DNA from: Luteimonas abyssi
GTDB taxonomy: Bacteria > Pseudomonadota > Gammaproteobacteria > Xanthomonadales > Xanthomonadaceae
Length of the DNA: 64,000 nt
Direction of reading: 5' to 3'
Assembly: GCF_001482195.1 (NCBI RefSeq)
Contig: NZ_KQ759763.1
Coordinates: 3,288,024-3,352,023, forward strand
Shown here: positions 18,237 to 27,800 of the stretch, in pieces
Position numbering within the stretch: position 1 is the first letter of the stretch
Layout: each line of letters opens with the position of its first letter
Program-made: the position numbers and the translations under genes
The notes under the pieces: model-generated
What the model was told of the DNA's origin: nothing
Databases searched by the model: none
Seen by the model: the letters and a program-made list of their open reading frames with translations, nothing else

Positions 18237-20024
18237 ATGAAGTCGCTGTTGCTGCCCGCCGTGATCGCCGCCCTGCTCGTCCTGCCCGTGACCCAGGCCG
18301 CACCCCGGCCGCAGGCCGACGCGATACCCCCCGCCAGCGCATTCCAGGCCACCCCCGACAGTCGTTTCGAAGCGATCTACACCGAAGAGTGGGCGTGGCG
18401 CCAGGCACAATTCGGGCGCGGCGACGATGAAGACGACACCGCGCGCGGTCTGCCCGACGTCGGTGCCGAAGCGCAGGCCGCGCGCCTGGCGCGCTGGGAG
18501 CAAGTGCTCGCACAGCTCGACGCACTCGACCCCGATGCACTCTCGGCCGAACACCGGGTCAACTACGCCGTCTATCGCGCCCAGGTCGAGAATCTCGCCG
18601 ATGGCGTACGCCAGCGCACCTACGAGATGCCGTTCAATTCCGACAGCTCATTCTGGTCCGGACTGTCGTTCATGACCCGGCGCGCGTTCGACGATGCCGA
18701 CGACTACACCCGTTACATCGCACGCCTGGCCGACGTGCCGCGTCATTTCGACCAGCAGATCGACAACATGCGCGCCGGCCTCGCTCGCGGCTTCAGCGTG
18801 CCGCGCGCGGTGCTCGACGGCCGCGACGTGTCGATCGCTGCGGTGGCCGATCTCGACGACGCCGAGCAGTCGACGTTCTGGACGCCGTTCGCGCGCATGC
18901 CGGCGTCGATCCCGGCGGCGGAACAGGCCCGGCTGCGCGACGCCGGACGGGCGGCGATCGCCGACGCCGTGATCCCGGCCTTCGGCACCCTGCTCGCGTT
19001 CTTCCGCGACGAATACGTGCCGCAGGCGCGCACCACCCTCGCCGCCGAGGCGATGCCCGGCGGCGAGGCGTTCTATCGCCAGCAGATCCGCGAGTTCACC
19101 ACCCTCGACCTGACCCCGCAGCAGATCCACGACATCGGCCTGGGCGAAGTCGCGCGCATTCGCGCCGAGATGCAGGCGATCATCGACGAATTGGACTTCG
19201 ACGGCGATTTCGACGCCTTCGTCGCGTTCCTGCGCACCGATCCGCAGTTCTACGCGAAGACGCCCGAGGAACTCCTGCACCGCGCGGCCTGGATCTCCAA
19301 GCGCGTGGACGCGGTGATCGGGCGTTACTTCGACCCGCTGCCGCGCGGGCGCTTCACCATCATCCCGGTGCCCGACGACATCGCCCCGTTCTGGACCGCC
19401 GGCCGCGGCGGCCTGGGCACCTACTGGGTCAACACCTACGACCTGCCCTCGCGTCCGCTGTACAACCTGCCCGCGCTCACCCTGCACGAATCCGACCCCG
19501 GCCATGCCTTCCAGGCCGCGCTGGCGCGCGAACAGGGCGAGCAGCCGGAGTTCCGCCGCAACAGCTACATCTCCGCCTACGGCGAGGGCTGGGGACTCTA
19601 CGTGGAGAAGCTGGGCGACGAGATGGGCATCTACGAGACGCCCTACGAGCACTTCGGTCGCCTGACCTACGAGATGTGGCGCGCCGCGCGCCTGGTCATC
19701 GACACCGGCGTGCACCACAAGAACTGGACCCGCGACCAGGCGCTGGCCTTCCTGCGCGACAACACCGCGCTGTCCGAGCACGAGGTCACCACCGAGGTCG
19801 ACCGCTACATCTCCTGGCCGGCGCAGGCGCTGAGCTACAAGCTGGGCGAGCTGGCGATCGTGCGCCTGCGCAGCGAGGCCGAGGCGGCGCTGGGCGAGCG
19901 CTTCGACATCCGTGCTTTCCACCACGCCGTGCTCAGCGAGGGCTCGGTGCCGCTGCCGGTGCTCGACACCCGGATCCGCGCGTTCATCGCCGACGCCGCC
20001 GCACAGGCCGACAGCGGGGGCTGA
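18237..20024 (+). CDS. DUF885 family secreted metallopeptidase-like protein
   Basis: A 595-residue protein with a signal peptide (MKSLLLPAVIAALLVLPVTQA, cleavage near residue 21). It carries the DUF885 hallmark LHESDPGHAFQ (a His-Glu...His arrangement fitting a zinc site), then YGEGWGLYVEKLGDEMG and the tail SYKLGELAIVRLR. Family members are periplasmic or exported and are thought to be dipeptidases or carboxypeptidases. Substrate unknown. Start ATG 18237 is set by the signal peptide. Confidence 0.88.
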   Translation: MKSLLLPAVIAALLVLPVTQAAPRPQADAIPPASAFQATPDSRFEAIYTEEWAWRQAQFGRGDDEDDTARGLPDVGAEAQAARLARWEQVLAQLDALDPDALSAEHRVNYAVYRAQVENLADGVRQRTYEMPFNSDSSFWSGLSFMTRRAFDDADDYTRYIARLADVPRHFDQQIDNMRAGLARGFSVPRAVLDGRDVSIAAVADLDDAEQSTFWTPFARMPASIPAAEQARLRDAGRAAIADAVIPAFGTLLAFFRDEYVPQARTTLAAEAMPGGEAFYRQQIREFTTLDLTPQQIHDIGLGEVARIRAEMQAIIDELDFDGDFDAFVAFLRTDPQFYAKTPEELLHRAAWISKRVDAVIGRYFDPLPRGRFTIIPVPDDIAPFWTAGRGGLGTYWVNTYDLPSRPLYNLPALTLHESDPGHAFQAALAREQGEQPEFRRNSYISAYGEGWGLYVEKLGDEMGIYETPYEHFGRLTYEMWRAARLVIDTGVHHKNWTRDQALAFLRDNTALSEHEVTTEVDRYISWPAQALSYKLGELAIVRLRSEAEAALGERFDIRAFHHAVLSEGSVPLPVLDTRIRAFIADAAAQADSGG

Positions 20025-20029
20025 CCGGG

Positions 20030-20470
20030 GTGATCGGGCTCTGGGCGATGCGTGAATTCGGTCTCCCCGGCATCGCCGTGATGGTGGCGCATCTGATTGC
20101 GATGGTCGCGCTGGGGCTGGATGTCGACCGCTGCCGGCGGATCGCCAACGGCCGCCCGCCGCACGCCGGTCCACTGGGGCTGCTCACCCCCGGCCAGGGC
20201 CTCCTCGGACTGCTGGCGCTGGCCCCGGTGGTGGCTGCGCTGGTCTGGCATGCGGTGCGCCATTCGTCCCGCGGCAGGAGCGAGCTGTACGTGTGGCATG
20301 CGGCGATCGCGCTGTCGATCATCGGCATGCTGCTGACCGGATTCGTGCTGTACCGCCTGCTGCCGGTGCCGACCGATGCAGCCGCCGCCTACCGTCGGCT
20401 TTACCTGTCGGGCCTGCCGCTGGCCGCCTTGGTGGTGCTGCTGTTCTGGGCGCCGGGCCCGGCGGGCTGA
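20030..20470 (+). CDS. Small integral membrane protein, unrecognised
   Basis: A 146-residue frame with about four hydrophobic segments: [56 protein letters not shown] and [17 protein letters not shown]. Codon use fits its neighbours. It follows the DUF885 gene by five bases with GTG 20030 as start, preceded by GGGGG. ATG 20048 is an alternative. I do not recognise a family. Confidence 0.5.
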   Translation: MIGLWAMREFGLPGIAVMVAHLIAMVALGLDVDRCRRIANGRPPHAGPLGLLTPGQGLLGLLALAPVVAALVWHAVRHSSRGRSELYVWHAAIALSIIGMLLTGFVLYRLLPVPTDAAAAYRRLYLSGLPLAALVVLLFWAPGPAG

Positions 20471-20513
20471 TTCCCGCGGTGGCAGGCCGCCACCGGCTGA
20501 CCCCGGCCGTGAC

Positions 20514-20542
20514 TTGCCCGGATGGACGCACCCGGGCATAAT
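20514..20542 (+). promoter_or_regulatory. Sigma-70 promoter of rpmB-rpmG
   Basis: TTGCCC at 20514-20519 and CATAAT at 20537-20542 with a 17-base spacer. This leaves a leader of about 180 bases before rpmB. The leader (20543-20726) shows no gene. Confidence 0.65.
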
Positions 20543-20726
20543 GCCCGGCTCGCTATGTCCGGCCACCGCTCGCGGTGCCGGCGCGACCTCACGGGAATGC
20601 AGGCCCGACCGGTCGTCGATGGCGAACTCCGAACCCGTCTTGCGTGGACCTTCGCCTTCCGGCACCGGTCCGGGGCCGCCGTCTCCCAGGCTATGGGCGA
20701 CACCGACATCACCATCGAGGTGCGTT

Positions 20727-20963
20727 ATGTCCCGAGTTTGCCAAGTCACCGGCAAGCGTACGACGACCGGCAACAACGTCTCGCACGCAATGAACAAGAC
20801 CCGCCGCCGTTTCATGCCCAACCTGCACGAGCGCCGGTTCTGGGTGGCCAGCGAGAACCGCTGGGTGAAGCTGCGCGTTTCCGCCAAGGCCCTGCGCACC
20901 ATCGACAAGAACGGTATCGATACCGTGCTCGCCGAGCTTCGTGCCCGCGGCGAGAAGATCTGA
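20727..20963 (+). CDS. rpmB: 50S ribosomal protein L28
   Basis: A 78-residue basic ribosomal protein. The start [29 protein letters not shown] and the segment [21 protein letters not shown] are diagnostic for L28. Start ATG 20727 with GAGGTG upstream. rpmG follows after 12 bases, the usual L28-L33 operon. Confidence 0.98.
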   Translation: MSRVCQVTGKRTTTGNNVSHAMNKTRRRFMPNLHERRFWVASENRWVKLRVSAKALRTIDKNGIDTVLAELRARGEKI

Positions 20964-20975
20964 GGAGACTGACCC

Positions 20976-21140
20976 ATGGCTTCCAAGCGCGACAAGATCC
21001 GTCTGATCTCCTCGGCCGGTACCGGCCACTTCTACACCACCGACAAGAACAAGAAGAACACCCCCGGCAAGATGGAGATCAAGAAGTACGATCCCGTCGT
21101 CCGCAAGCACGTGCCGTACAAGGAAGGCAAGATCAAGTGA
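20976..21140 (+). CDS. rpmG: 50S ribosomal protein L33
   Basis: A 54-residue protein beginning [20 protein letters not shown] and ending [18 protein letters not shown], which is L33. It has no zinc cysteines (the cysteine-free type). TGAGGAG overlapping the rpmB stop serves as ribosome-binding site. Confidence 0.98.
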   Translation: MASKRDKIRLISSAGTGHFYTTDKNKKNTPGKMEIKKYDPVVRKHVPYKEGKIK

Positions 21141-21190
21141 TCTGCCGGTCGTCATCCGCGCGGTCCGCGGATGTCGCACCTGTACGGACG

Positions 21191-21218
21191 AAAGGCCCGT
21201 CGCATGACGGGCCTTTTT
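21191..21218 (+). terminator. Rho-independent terminator of rpmB-rpmG
   Basis: An 11-base stem AAAGGCCCGTC / GACGGGCCTTT with a four-base loop, followed by TT. Confidence 0.9.
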
Positions 21219-21268
21219 CGTTTCCGGATGCCGCTCGCCGGATCGCACGCCCGGGAAACCGTTAGCGC

Positions 21269-22036
21269 ATGGAGTGGCTGGTCGTCTCGCTGGCGTCGCT
21301 GCTGGCCGGCTTCGTCGACGCCATCGTCGGCGGCGGCGGCCTGGTACTGGTGCCGGCGCTGTTCGCGGCGTATCCGACCGCCTCGCCCGCCACCCTGCTG
21401 GGCACCAACAAGAGCGGCGCGATCTGGGGCACCGCATTTTCCGCCTGGCGCTACTCGCACCGGGTCGCGTTCGACCCCGGCCTGCTGCTGCCCGCGGTGG
21501 CGGCCGCATTCGTCGGCGCACTCCTGGGCGCGTGGCTGCTGACCGAGGTCTCGCCGGATCTGTTGCGCAAGGGGTTGCCCTTCGTCCTGCTGGCGGTGCT
21601 GATCTACACGCTGTCGCGCAAGGATCTGGGCGCCGAGCACCGGCCGCTGGCCGACCGTCGTCGCGCACGGCTGCTCGGCTGCGCCATCGGCCTGTTGGTC
21701 GGGATCTACGACGGCTTCTTCGGACCCGGCACGGGCAGCTTCTTCGTCTTCGCCCTCGTTCGCTTGCTGGGCTACGACTTCCTCAGCGCCTCGGCCAATG
21801 CCAAGGTGCTCAACTTCGCGACCAACCTGGCGACGATCCTGCTGCTCGGCCTCGCCGGGCACGTGTGGTGGCACCTCACCGTGCTGCTCGGCGCGACCAG
21901 CGTTCTCGGCAGCCTGCTCGGCACCCACATGGCGCTGCGCTACGGCGCCGGCTTCGTGCGCTGGATCTTCGTGGCGGTGGTGTCGCTGCTGATCCTGCGC
22001 AGCGCCTACGACGCGTTTCCGGGCGGCGCGGGCTGA
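21269..22036 (+). CDS. TSUP family (TauE/SafE) permease
   Basis: A 255-residue inner-membrane protein with about eight hydrophobic segments. The family pattern is clear: LAGFVDAIVGGGGLVLVPALF in the first half and its repeat GIYDGFFGPGTGSFFVFALV in the second half, with GTNKSGAIWGT and NAKVLNFATNLATI as the matching conserved Asn-Lys regions. The family exports sulfite, sulfoacetate or other organosulfur anions. The substrate here is unknown. The LysR gene converges on it. Confidence 0.92.
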   Translation: MEWLVVSLASLLAGFVDAIVGGGGLVLVPALFAAYPTASPATLLGTNKSGAIWGTAFSAWRYSHRVAFDPGLLLPAVAAAFVGALLGAWLLTEVSPDLLRKGLPFVLLAVLIYTLSRKDLGAEHRPLADRRRARLLGCAIGLLVGIYDGFFGPGTGSFFVFALVRLLGYDFLSASANAKVLNFATNLATILLLGLAGHVWWHLTVLLGATSVLGSLLGTHMALRYGAGFVRWIFVAVVSLLILRSAYDAFPGGAG

Positions 22037-22082
22037 GCCGCGGCGACAGGACCGGCGAACCTCCCGTCCACCCGGCGGCCGG

Positions 22083-22988
22083 CTATCCGCGCAAGGTCCG
22101 GCATGCGTCGGCGACGTCCTCCGCCAGCCGCTCGCCGAGGCGATCGAGTCCGCCGCGCCGCACCAGCATCGCCTGATAGTCGCCGAGCGCGGGCAACACA
22201 TCGGACCCCAGTCGCCGTAGCGGCGGACGCACCAGGCTGGCCGGAAACGGCGCGACCGCCAGATCCGCCTGCATGGCGGCCTCCTGCCCGACGCAGTGCT
22301 CACAGGTGTAGGCGACCCGGTACGTCACGCCGGCACGGTCGAGGATATCGAGCGCGCGCTGACGCCAGACGCAGCCATGCTCGGCCAACGCCAGTGGCAG
22401 CGGTGTCCGTGCGACTGCCGCGCCACCGTCCAGCCCCGCCCAGACCAGTGGCTCGCTGTGCACCACCTCGCCTCGCGAGGACGGCCCCTCCGGACCGACC
22501 GTCACCAGGGCCAGATCCAGCACGCCGGCATCCACGCGTCGCAACAGTTCGCGGGTGCCGGCGATCGCCACGTCCACCTGCACCAGCGGATGGACCCGCG
22601 CGAAGCGGGCGAGCACCCCGGGCAGGATCCGATTGCCGATATCGTCGGTCGCCCCCAGGCCGACCCGACCCTGCAGGCCGGGTGCACGGAACCCCGCCAG
22701 CACCTCCTCGTGGGCGCGCAGCAGGCGACGCGCATCGGCCAGCAGCCGCTCGCCGTCGGCGGTCAGTGCGGCGCGGCGGCGACTGCGTTCGAACAGCCGC
22801 CGCTCGAGAAGCGCCTCCAGGCGCTTGATCTGCATGCTCACCGCCGACGGCGTGCGGAAGGTCTGGCCCGCAGCCCGGCTGAAGCTGCCGCTCTCGGCGA
22901 TCGCCACGAAGGTGCGCAGCAGCTCGGGGTCGAGCAGTGCGCTCTCGCGCGCCGCCTGTGCCACGGGCATGACCGGCTTGAACGGCAT
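22083..22988 (-). CDS. LysR family transcriptional regulator
   Basis: A 301-residue regulator with the N-terminal helix-turn-helix (LLRTFVAIAESGSFSRAAGQTFRTPSAVSMQIKRLEALL, about 23-61) and a C-terminal inducer-binding domain. The YTCEHCVGQEAAMQADLAVAPFP stretch resembles the HexA/LrhA-type subgroup. It may control the convergent TSUP permease or itself. Its upstream region (22995-23060) is strikingly AT-rich and probably holds its promoter. Confidence 0.93.
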   Translation of the reverse strand: MPFKPVMPVAQAARESALLDPELLRTFVAIAESGSFSRAAGQTFRTPSAVSMQIKRLEALLERRLFERSRRRAALTADGERLLADARRLLRAHEEVLAGFRAPGLQGRVGLGATDDIGNRILPGVLARFARVHPLVQVDVAIAGTRELLRRVDAGVLDLALVTVGPEGPSSRGEVVHSEPLVWAGLDGGAAVARTPLPLALAEHGCVWRQRALDILDRAGVTYRVAYTCEHCVGQEAAMQADLAVAPFPASLVRPPLRRLGSDVLPALGDYQAMLVRRGGLDRLGERLAEDVADACRTLRG

Positions 22989-22994
22989 GATGTC

Positions 22995-23060
22995 GCTCGC
23001 TTCGAATGATCAATTTCTTTGAATCTTATCGGAATAATTTTTCGTTTGATTGAATCGTTC
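22995..23060. promoter_or_regulatory. AT-rich intergenic segment upstream of the LysR gene
   Basis: This is one of the few strongly AT-rich stretches of the window, with runs such as AATTTCTTTGAATC and GGAATAATTTTTCGTTTG. It lies directly upstream of the LysR start, in the 364-base gap to the cardiolipin synthase gene, and probably contains the regulator's promoter and operator. Confidence 0.5.
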
Positions 23061-23120
23061 CTGGATTCCAGGCTGGTCCGCAGCGGCACCTGCAGCCGCG
23101 CCCACCCCAGGAGCCCTCCG

Positions 23121-23264
23121 GTGCCCACTCTCCCGACCACCCCCCGCCCGACCGCTCCCCGCCCGGGCGCGATCCGGCTGCGCGAGCCCTATCTTCCGAC
23201 GATGCCGCCACTCGCACTGCTGCGCCGCCTGTACCGGAGGTGGCAGCGCTGGCGCGCGCGCTGA
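23121..23264 (+). CDS. Possible 47-residue Pro/Arg-rich small protein
   Basis: A short frame from GTG 23121 with AGGAG seven bases upstream, a very good ribosome-binding arrangement. The product is proline-rich in its first half and ends in ALLRRLYRRWQRWRAR, an amphipathic basic helix. No family is recognised. In DNA this GC-rich, chance frames are common, so the ribosome-binding site is the main argument. It lies between the LysR gene and cardiolipin synthase. Confidence 0.25.
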   Translation: MPTLPTTPRPTAPRPGAIRLREPYLPTMPPLALLRRLYRRWQRWRAR

Positions 23265-23352
23265 AGCATCGGCGACGATCCTTCGGCAGCCGAGCGCGCG
23301 CCACGCCCGCTGCCCGTATCCGCCGCCCGGCCGCGCAGGCATCATCGGAGCG

Positions 23353-24771
23353 ATGGCCGACCGCATCGACCTCAGCCTCTGGATCCTCGTCGCCGACTGG
23401 CTCATCCGCATCGGCGCACTGTTGTGGATCCCCGCCCGCAGCCGCCCGGCAGCGGCGCGCAGCTGGCTGCTGCTGGTCGGCTTCGTGCCTTTGCTGGGCC
23501 TGCCGCTGTACCTGCTGCTGGGCCATCCCTGGCTGTCCCGCCAACGGATCCTGCGCCAGGACCAGGCTTCCTCCGCGATCCGCGAGGGCCAACTGCCGCA
23601 GGCCGCATTGCAGTGGACGCCGCCGGAAGGCAGCGTCGCCCACGAAACGGTGCCGCTGGTGGGACGGCTCGGCGCATTCATGGCGCTGCGCGGCAACGCG
23701 GTGCGCCTGCTCGACGACTACGACGCCTCCCTGCAATCGCTGCTCGACGCCATCGATGGCGCTCACCAGCAGGTGCACCTGCTGTACTACCTGATGTTCG
23801 ACGACGCGGTCGGCGAACGCGTCGTGGCGGTGCTCGAACGCACGGCCGCCCGCGGCGTGCGCTGCCGGGTGCTGCTCGACGCGCAAGGGGCCAGGCGCGG
23901 CCTGCGCCGCTACCGCCGGCGCCTGCAGGCAGCCGGCGTCGAGCTCCACGCGATGCTGCCCGGCGGCCTGCGCTGGCGCAGCAGTGGCCGCGCGGACCTG
24001 CGCAACCACCGCAAGATCGCGGTGATCGACGACCACGTCGCCTACGTCGGCTCGCAGAACCTGGCCGAGGCCGGCTTCGTGGCCGGCCACCCGAACCGCG
24101 AACTGGTCGCGCGCGTGCACGGCCCGATCGTGGCGCACCTGGAAGCGGTGTTCGCCAGCGACTGGTACCTGGAAACCGGCGAAGTGCTGGCGGTCACCCC
24201 GGCGCGGCCCAGCCACGCCGACGACACCGCCTGCCAGTTGTTGCCCAGCGGGCCGGCCTACCCCTTCCCCAATGCCGGCGACACCATCGCCGCACTGATC
24301 CATCTGGCGCGACGCCGGGTGGTGCTGACCACCCCCTACTTCGTGCCCGACGACGCCATCATCGGCGCGATGCGCATCGCCGCGCTGTCGGGCGTGGAGG
24401 TTCAGTTGATCCTGTCGGCCAGCAACAACCAGCGCCTGACCGCGATGGCCCAGCACGCCTGCTACGAGGAACTGCTCGCATGCGGCGTGCGGATCGCCCT
24501 GCACCGGCCGGGCTTCCTGCACGCCAAGCACCTGAGCGTGGACGACGATGTCGCGCTGATCGGCTCGATCAATCTCGACATCCGCTCGTTCGCGCTCAAC
24601 GCCGAGGTCGGACTGTTGTGTTACGACCGCGACGTGGTCGCCGACATGCGCCGGATCGAGGCCGACTACCTGGCCGATGCCGAGGTCGTGGCGCTGGAGG
24701 CGTGGCGGCGACGGCCGGCCTGGCGTCGCAGCGCGGAGGGGATCGCCCGGCTGGCGGACTCCTTCATGTGA
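23353..24771 (+). CDS. cls: Cardiolipin synthase (phospholipase D superfamily)
   Basis: A 472-residue membrane enzyme that joins two phosphatidylglycerol molecules, or PG and PE, into cardiolipin. There are two N-terminal hydrophobic segments (LWILVADWLIRIGALLW and SWLLLVGFVPLLGLPLYLLLG) and two HKD motifs: NHRKIAVIDDHVAYVGSQN and HAKHLSVDDDVALIGSIN. Start ATG 23353 with ATCGGAG upstream. Confidence 0.92.
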   Translation: MADRIDLSLWILVADWLIRIGALLWIPARSRPAAARSWLLLVGFVPLLGLPLYLLLGHPWLSRQRILRQDQASSAIREGQLPQAALQWTPPEGSVAHETVPLVGRLGAFMALRGNAVRLLDDYDASLQSLLDAIDGAHQQVHLLYYLMFDDAVGERVVAVLERTAARGVRCRVLLDAQGARRGLRRYRRRLQAAGVELHAMLPGGLRWRSSGRADLRNHRKIAVIDDHVAYVGSQNLAEAGFVAGHPNRELVARVHGPIVAHLEAVFASDWYLETGEVLAVTPARPSHADDTACQLLPSGPAYPFPNAGDTIAALIHLARRRVVLTTPYFVPDDAIIGAMRIAALSGVEVQLILSASNNQRLTAMAQHACYEELLACGVRIALHRPGFLHAKHLSVDDDVALIGSINLDIRSFALNAEVGLLCYDRDVVADMRRIEADYLADAEVVALEAWRRRPAWRRSAEGIARLADSFM

Positions 24772-24831
24772 GGCGCGCGTGCTCCGGCGCATCCACGCAC
24801 TTACACTCGCGGTTTCACCGACGCGACCGCG

Positions 24832-27800
24832 ATGCTGCCGAGCTGGACCCTGCTGCTGGTGTCGATGGGCTATGCCGCGCTGCTGTTCCTGGCGGCGTGG
24901 TGGGGCGACCGTAATCCGCAGTTCGCCCAGCGCGCGGGCCTGCGCCCGCTCGTCTACAGCCTGGCACTGGCCGTCTACTGCTCCTCGTGGACGTTCTACG
25001 GCGCGGTCGGCAGCGCCGCGCGCAACGGTCTGGGCTACCTGCCGATCTACCTCGGCCCGCTGCTGCTGCTGATCTTCGGCTGGCGGATCCTGGAGCGGCT
25101 GGCGCTGGTGGCGCAGTCGCAGAGCACCGTGTCCATCGCCGACTTCATCGCCGCGCGCTACGGCCGCTCGCAACGGCTGGCGGCGATGGTGGCGATCATC
25201 GCCCTGGTGGCGGCGGTGCCGTACTTCGCGCTGCAGTACAAGGCCGTGGCGCTGTCGCTCAATGTCCTCGGCGGCCCGCAGATCGGCCAGAGCGGCTTCG
25301 GCGATCCGGCGCTGTACGTGGCCGCGCTGATGGCGCTGTTCGCGATCCTGTTCGGCACCCGCCAGGTGGACGCCACCGAACATCGCCCCGGCATGATGCT
25401 GGCGATCGCGCTCGAGTCGCTGGTGAAGCTCGTCGCGCTGATCGCGGTGGGCCTGTTCGCGATCTTCTGGCTGGGCGACGGCGAGCGCATCGTCGATGCC
25501 AGCCGCACGCTGTTCGCCAACGCGCCGGCAGACGGGTTCGTCGCCCAGACGCTGCTCGCCTTCACCGCGATCTTCTGCCTGCCGCGGCAGTTCCACGTCG
25601 CCATCGTGGAATGCGCCGACGTGTCGGAGATCCGCCGTGCCCGCTGGCTGTTCGGCGGCTACCTGGTGATCGTGAGCCTGATGGTGGTGCCCATCGCCGC
25701 GGCCGGCATCGCGTTGTTCGACGACAACGCCGCGATCGGCGACACCTACGTACTGGCGCTGCCGCTGGCCGAGAACCAGAACCTGCTCGCGCTGTTCGCC
25801 TACATCGGCGGCTTCTCCGCCGCGACCGGCATGGTGATCGTGGCCAGCGTCGCACTGGCGACGATGGTCAGCAACGACCTGGTGATGCCGCTGCTGCTGC
25901 GCCGGCGCGGCTGGACCCAGCGCCACGGCCGCGATGTCGCCGGCACCGTGCTGTGGGTCCGCCGCATCGCGATCCTGTCCTTCGCCGCCCTGGCCTACGG
26001 CTACTACCGCGCCAGCGGTACCGACGCCACCCTGGCATCGTTCGGCCTGATGGCCTTCGCGGCGGTGGCCCAGTTCGCGCCGGCGCTGATCGGCGGCCTC
26101 TACTGGCGGGGCGCCAGCCGCCAGGGCGCGGAAGCCGGGATGCTGATCGGCTTCGCGGTGTGGACCTACACCCTGCTGGTGCCGTCGCTGACCGATGCCG
26201 GCTGGTTCGATGCCGGCTGGCTGGAGACCGGTCCGTTCGGACTGGCCTGGCTGCGGCCGCGCGAACTGTTCGGCATGTACGGCTGGGACCCGCTGACCCA
26301 CGGCACGTTCTGGTCGCTGCTGTTCAACATCGGCACGCTGCTGGTGGTGTCGCAGCGCTGGCGGCCGAGCCTGGAGGAGCACCTGCGCGCGGTCCCGTTC
26401 CTCAACCCGTATGCCGAACGCCGGATCTCCGGTGCCGGCGAATGGCGCAGCGGCCTGCAGGTCCGCGATCTGCTGGTGCTGGCACGACGCATCGTCGGCG
26501 CCCGCCACGCGCAACGCGCGTTTCTCGAACAGGCGCATGCGCTGGGCCAGACCCTGCAGGCGACGGCACCGGCCGACCGCGCCTGGGTGCAGTTCACCGA
26601 GCGTCTGCTCGCGTCGGCCATCGGCGCGGCCTCCGCCCGCCTGGTGCTCACCAGTTCGCTGCGCGGCTCGGGCATGGACCTCGGCGAAGTGGTGGCGGTG
26701 CTCGACGAGGCCGGCCAGGAGCTGCGCTTCAATCGCGAGATCCTGTCCACCACGCTCGAGAACATCGACCAGGGCGTGAGCGTGGTCGACCCCGACATGC
26801 GCCTGGTCGCCTGGAACCGGCGCTACCAGGAACTGTTCGACTATCCCGACGGCATGCTCTACGTCGGCAGACCGGTGGCCGACCTGATCCGCTACAACGC
26901 CGAACGCGGCGAGCTGGGCGAGCTGAGCAACGAGGCCGTGGCCGCGGAAACCGCCAAGCGCATCGGCTTCATGCGTGCGGGCTCCCCGCACGTGTCCGAG
27001 CGCGTGCTCAACAACGGCCTGGTGATCGAGATGCGCGGCCAGCCGCTGCACGGCGGCGGCTACGTCACCAGCTACAGCGACGTCACCGAGTACAAGCGCG
27101 TGGAGCGTGCGCTGCGCGAGATCAACGAGACCCTCGAGCAACGCGTCACCGATCGCACGCGTGAAGCGGAAGCCGCGCAGCAATCGCGCACGCGCTTCCT
27201 CGCCGCGCTCAGCCACGACGTGCTGCAACCACTCAACGCTGCGCGACTGTTCACCTCGGCGATGCGCGAAAGCCACGACGGCGGCGAACAGCGCCATCTG
27301 GCCGAACGTGTGGACACGTCACTGCGCGCCGCCGAGGAACTGCTCGACGGCCTGCTCGACGTGTCGCGGCTCGATGCCGGCGCACTGCGCCCGGAGCGCT
27401 CGGATTTCGACGCCGCGGAAATGATGCGCGAGCTGGCCGCCCAGTACGCGCCGATGGCGGCCGCCCGCGGCGTCGAACTGCGCCTGCACGCGCGTACGCT
27501 GCCGGTGCACAGCGACCGCCGCCTGCTGCGACGCGTGCTGCAGAACTTCCTCGCCAACGCGCTGCGCTACACCCGCGAGGGACGCATCGTGCTGGCGGTG
27601 CGCCCGCGCGGGCACGCCGTGGCGTTGCAGGTGTGGGATACCGGCCCCGGCATTCCCGAGCACCACATGCGCCAGATCTACGACGAGTTCCACCGCTACC
27701 AGCAACCGTTCGACTGGGACGAGCGCGGGCTGGGTCTCGGCCTGTCGATCTGCCAGCGGATCTCGCGCCTGCTCGACCACCGGCTGGATGCGCGCTCGCG

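Noticed and set aside
23026..27297. A 1423-codon open frame on the minus strand, opposite cardiolipin synthase and the hybrid kinase.
   Set aside because: It mirrors two well-supported plus-strand genes, is rich in His/Gln/Arg/Ala without any domain, and arises from the high third-position GC.
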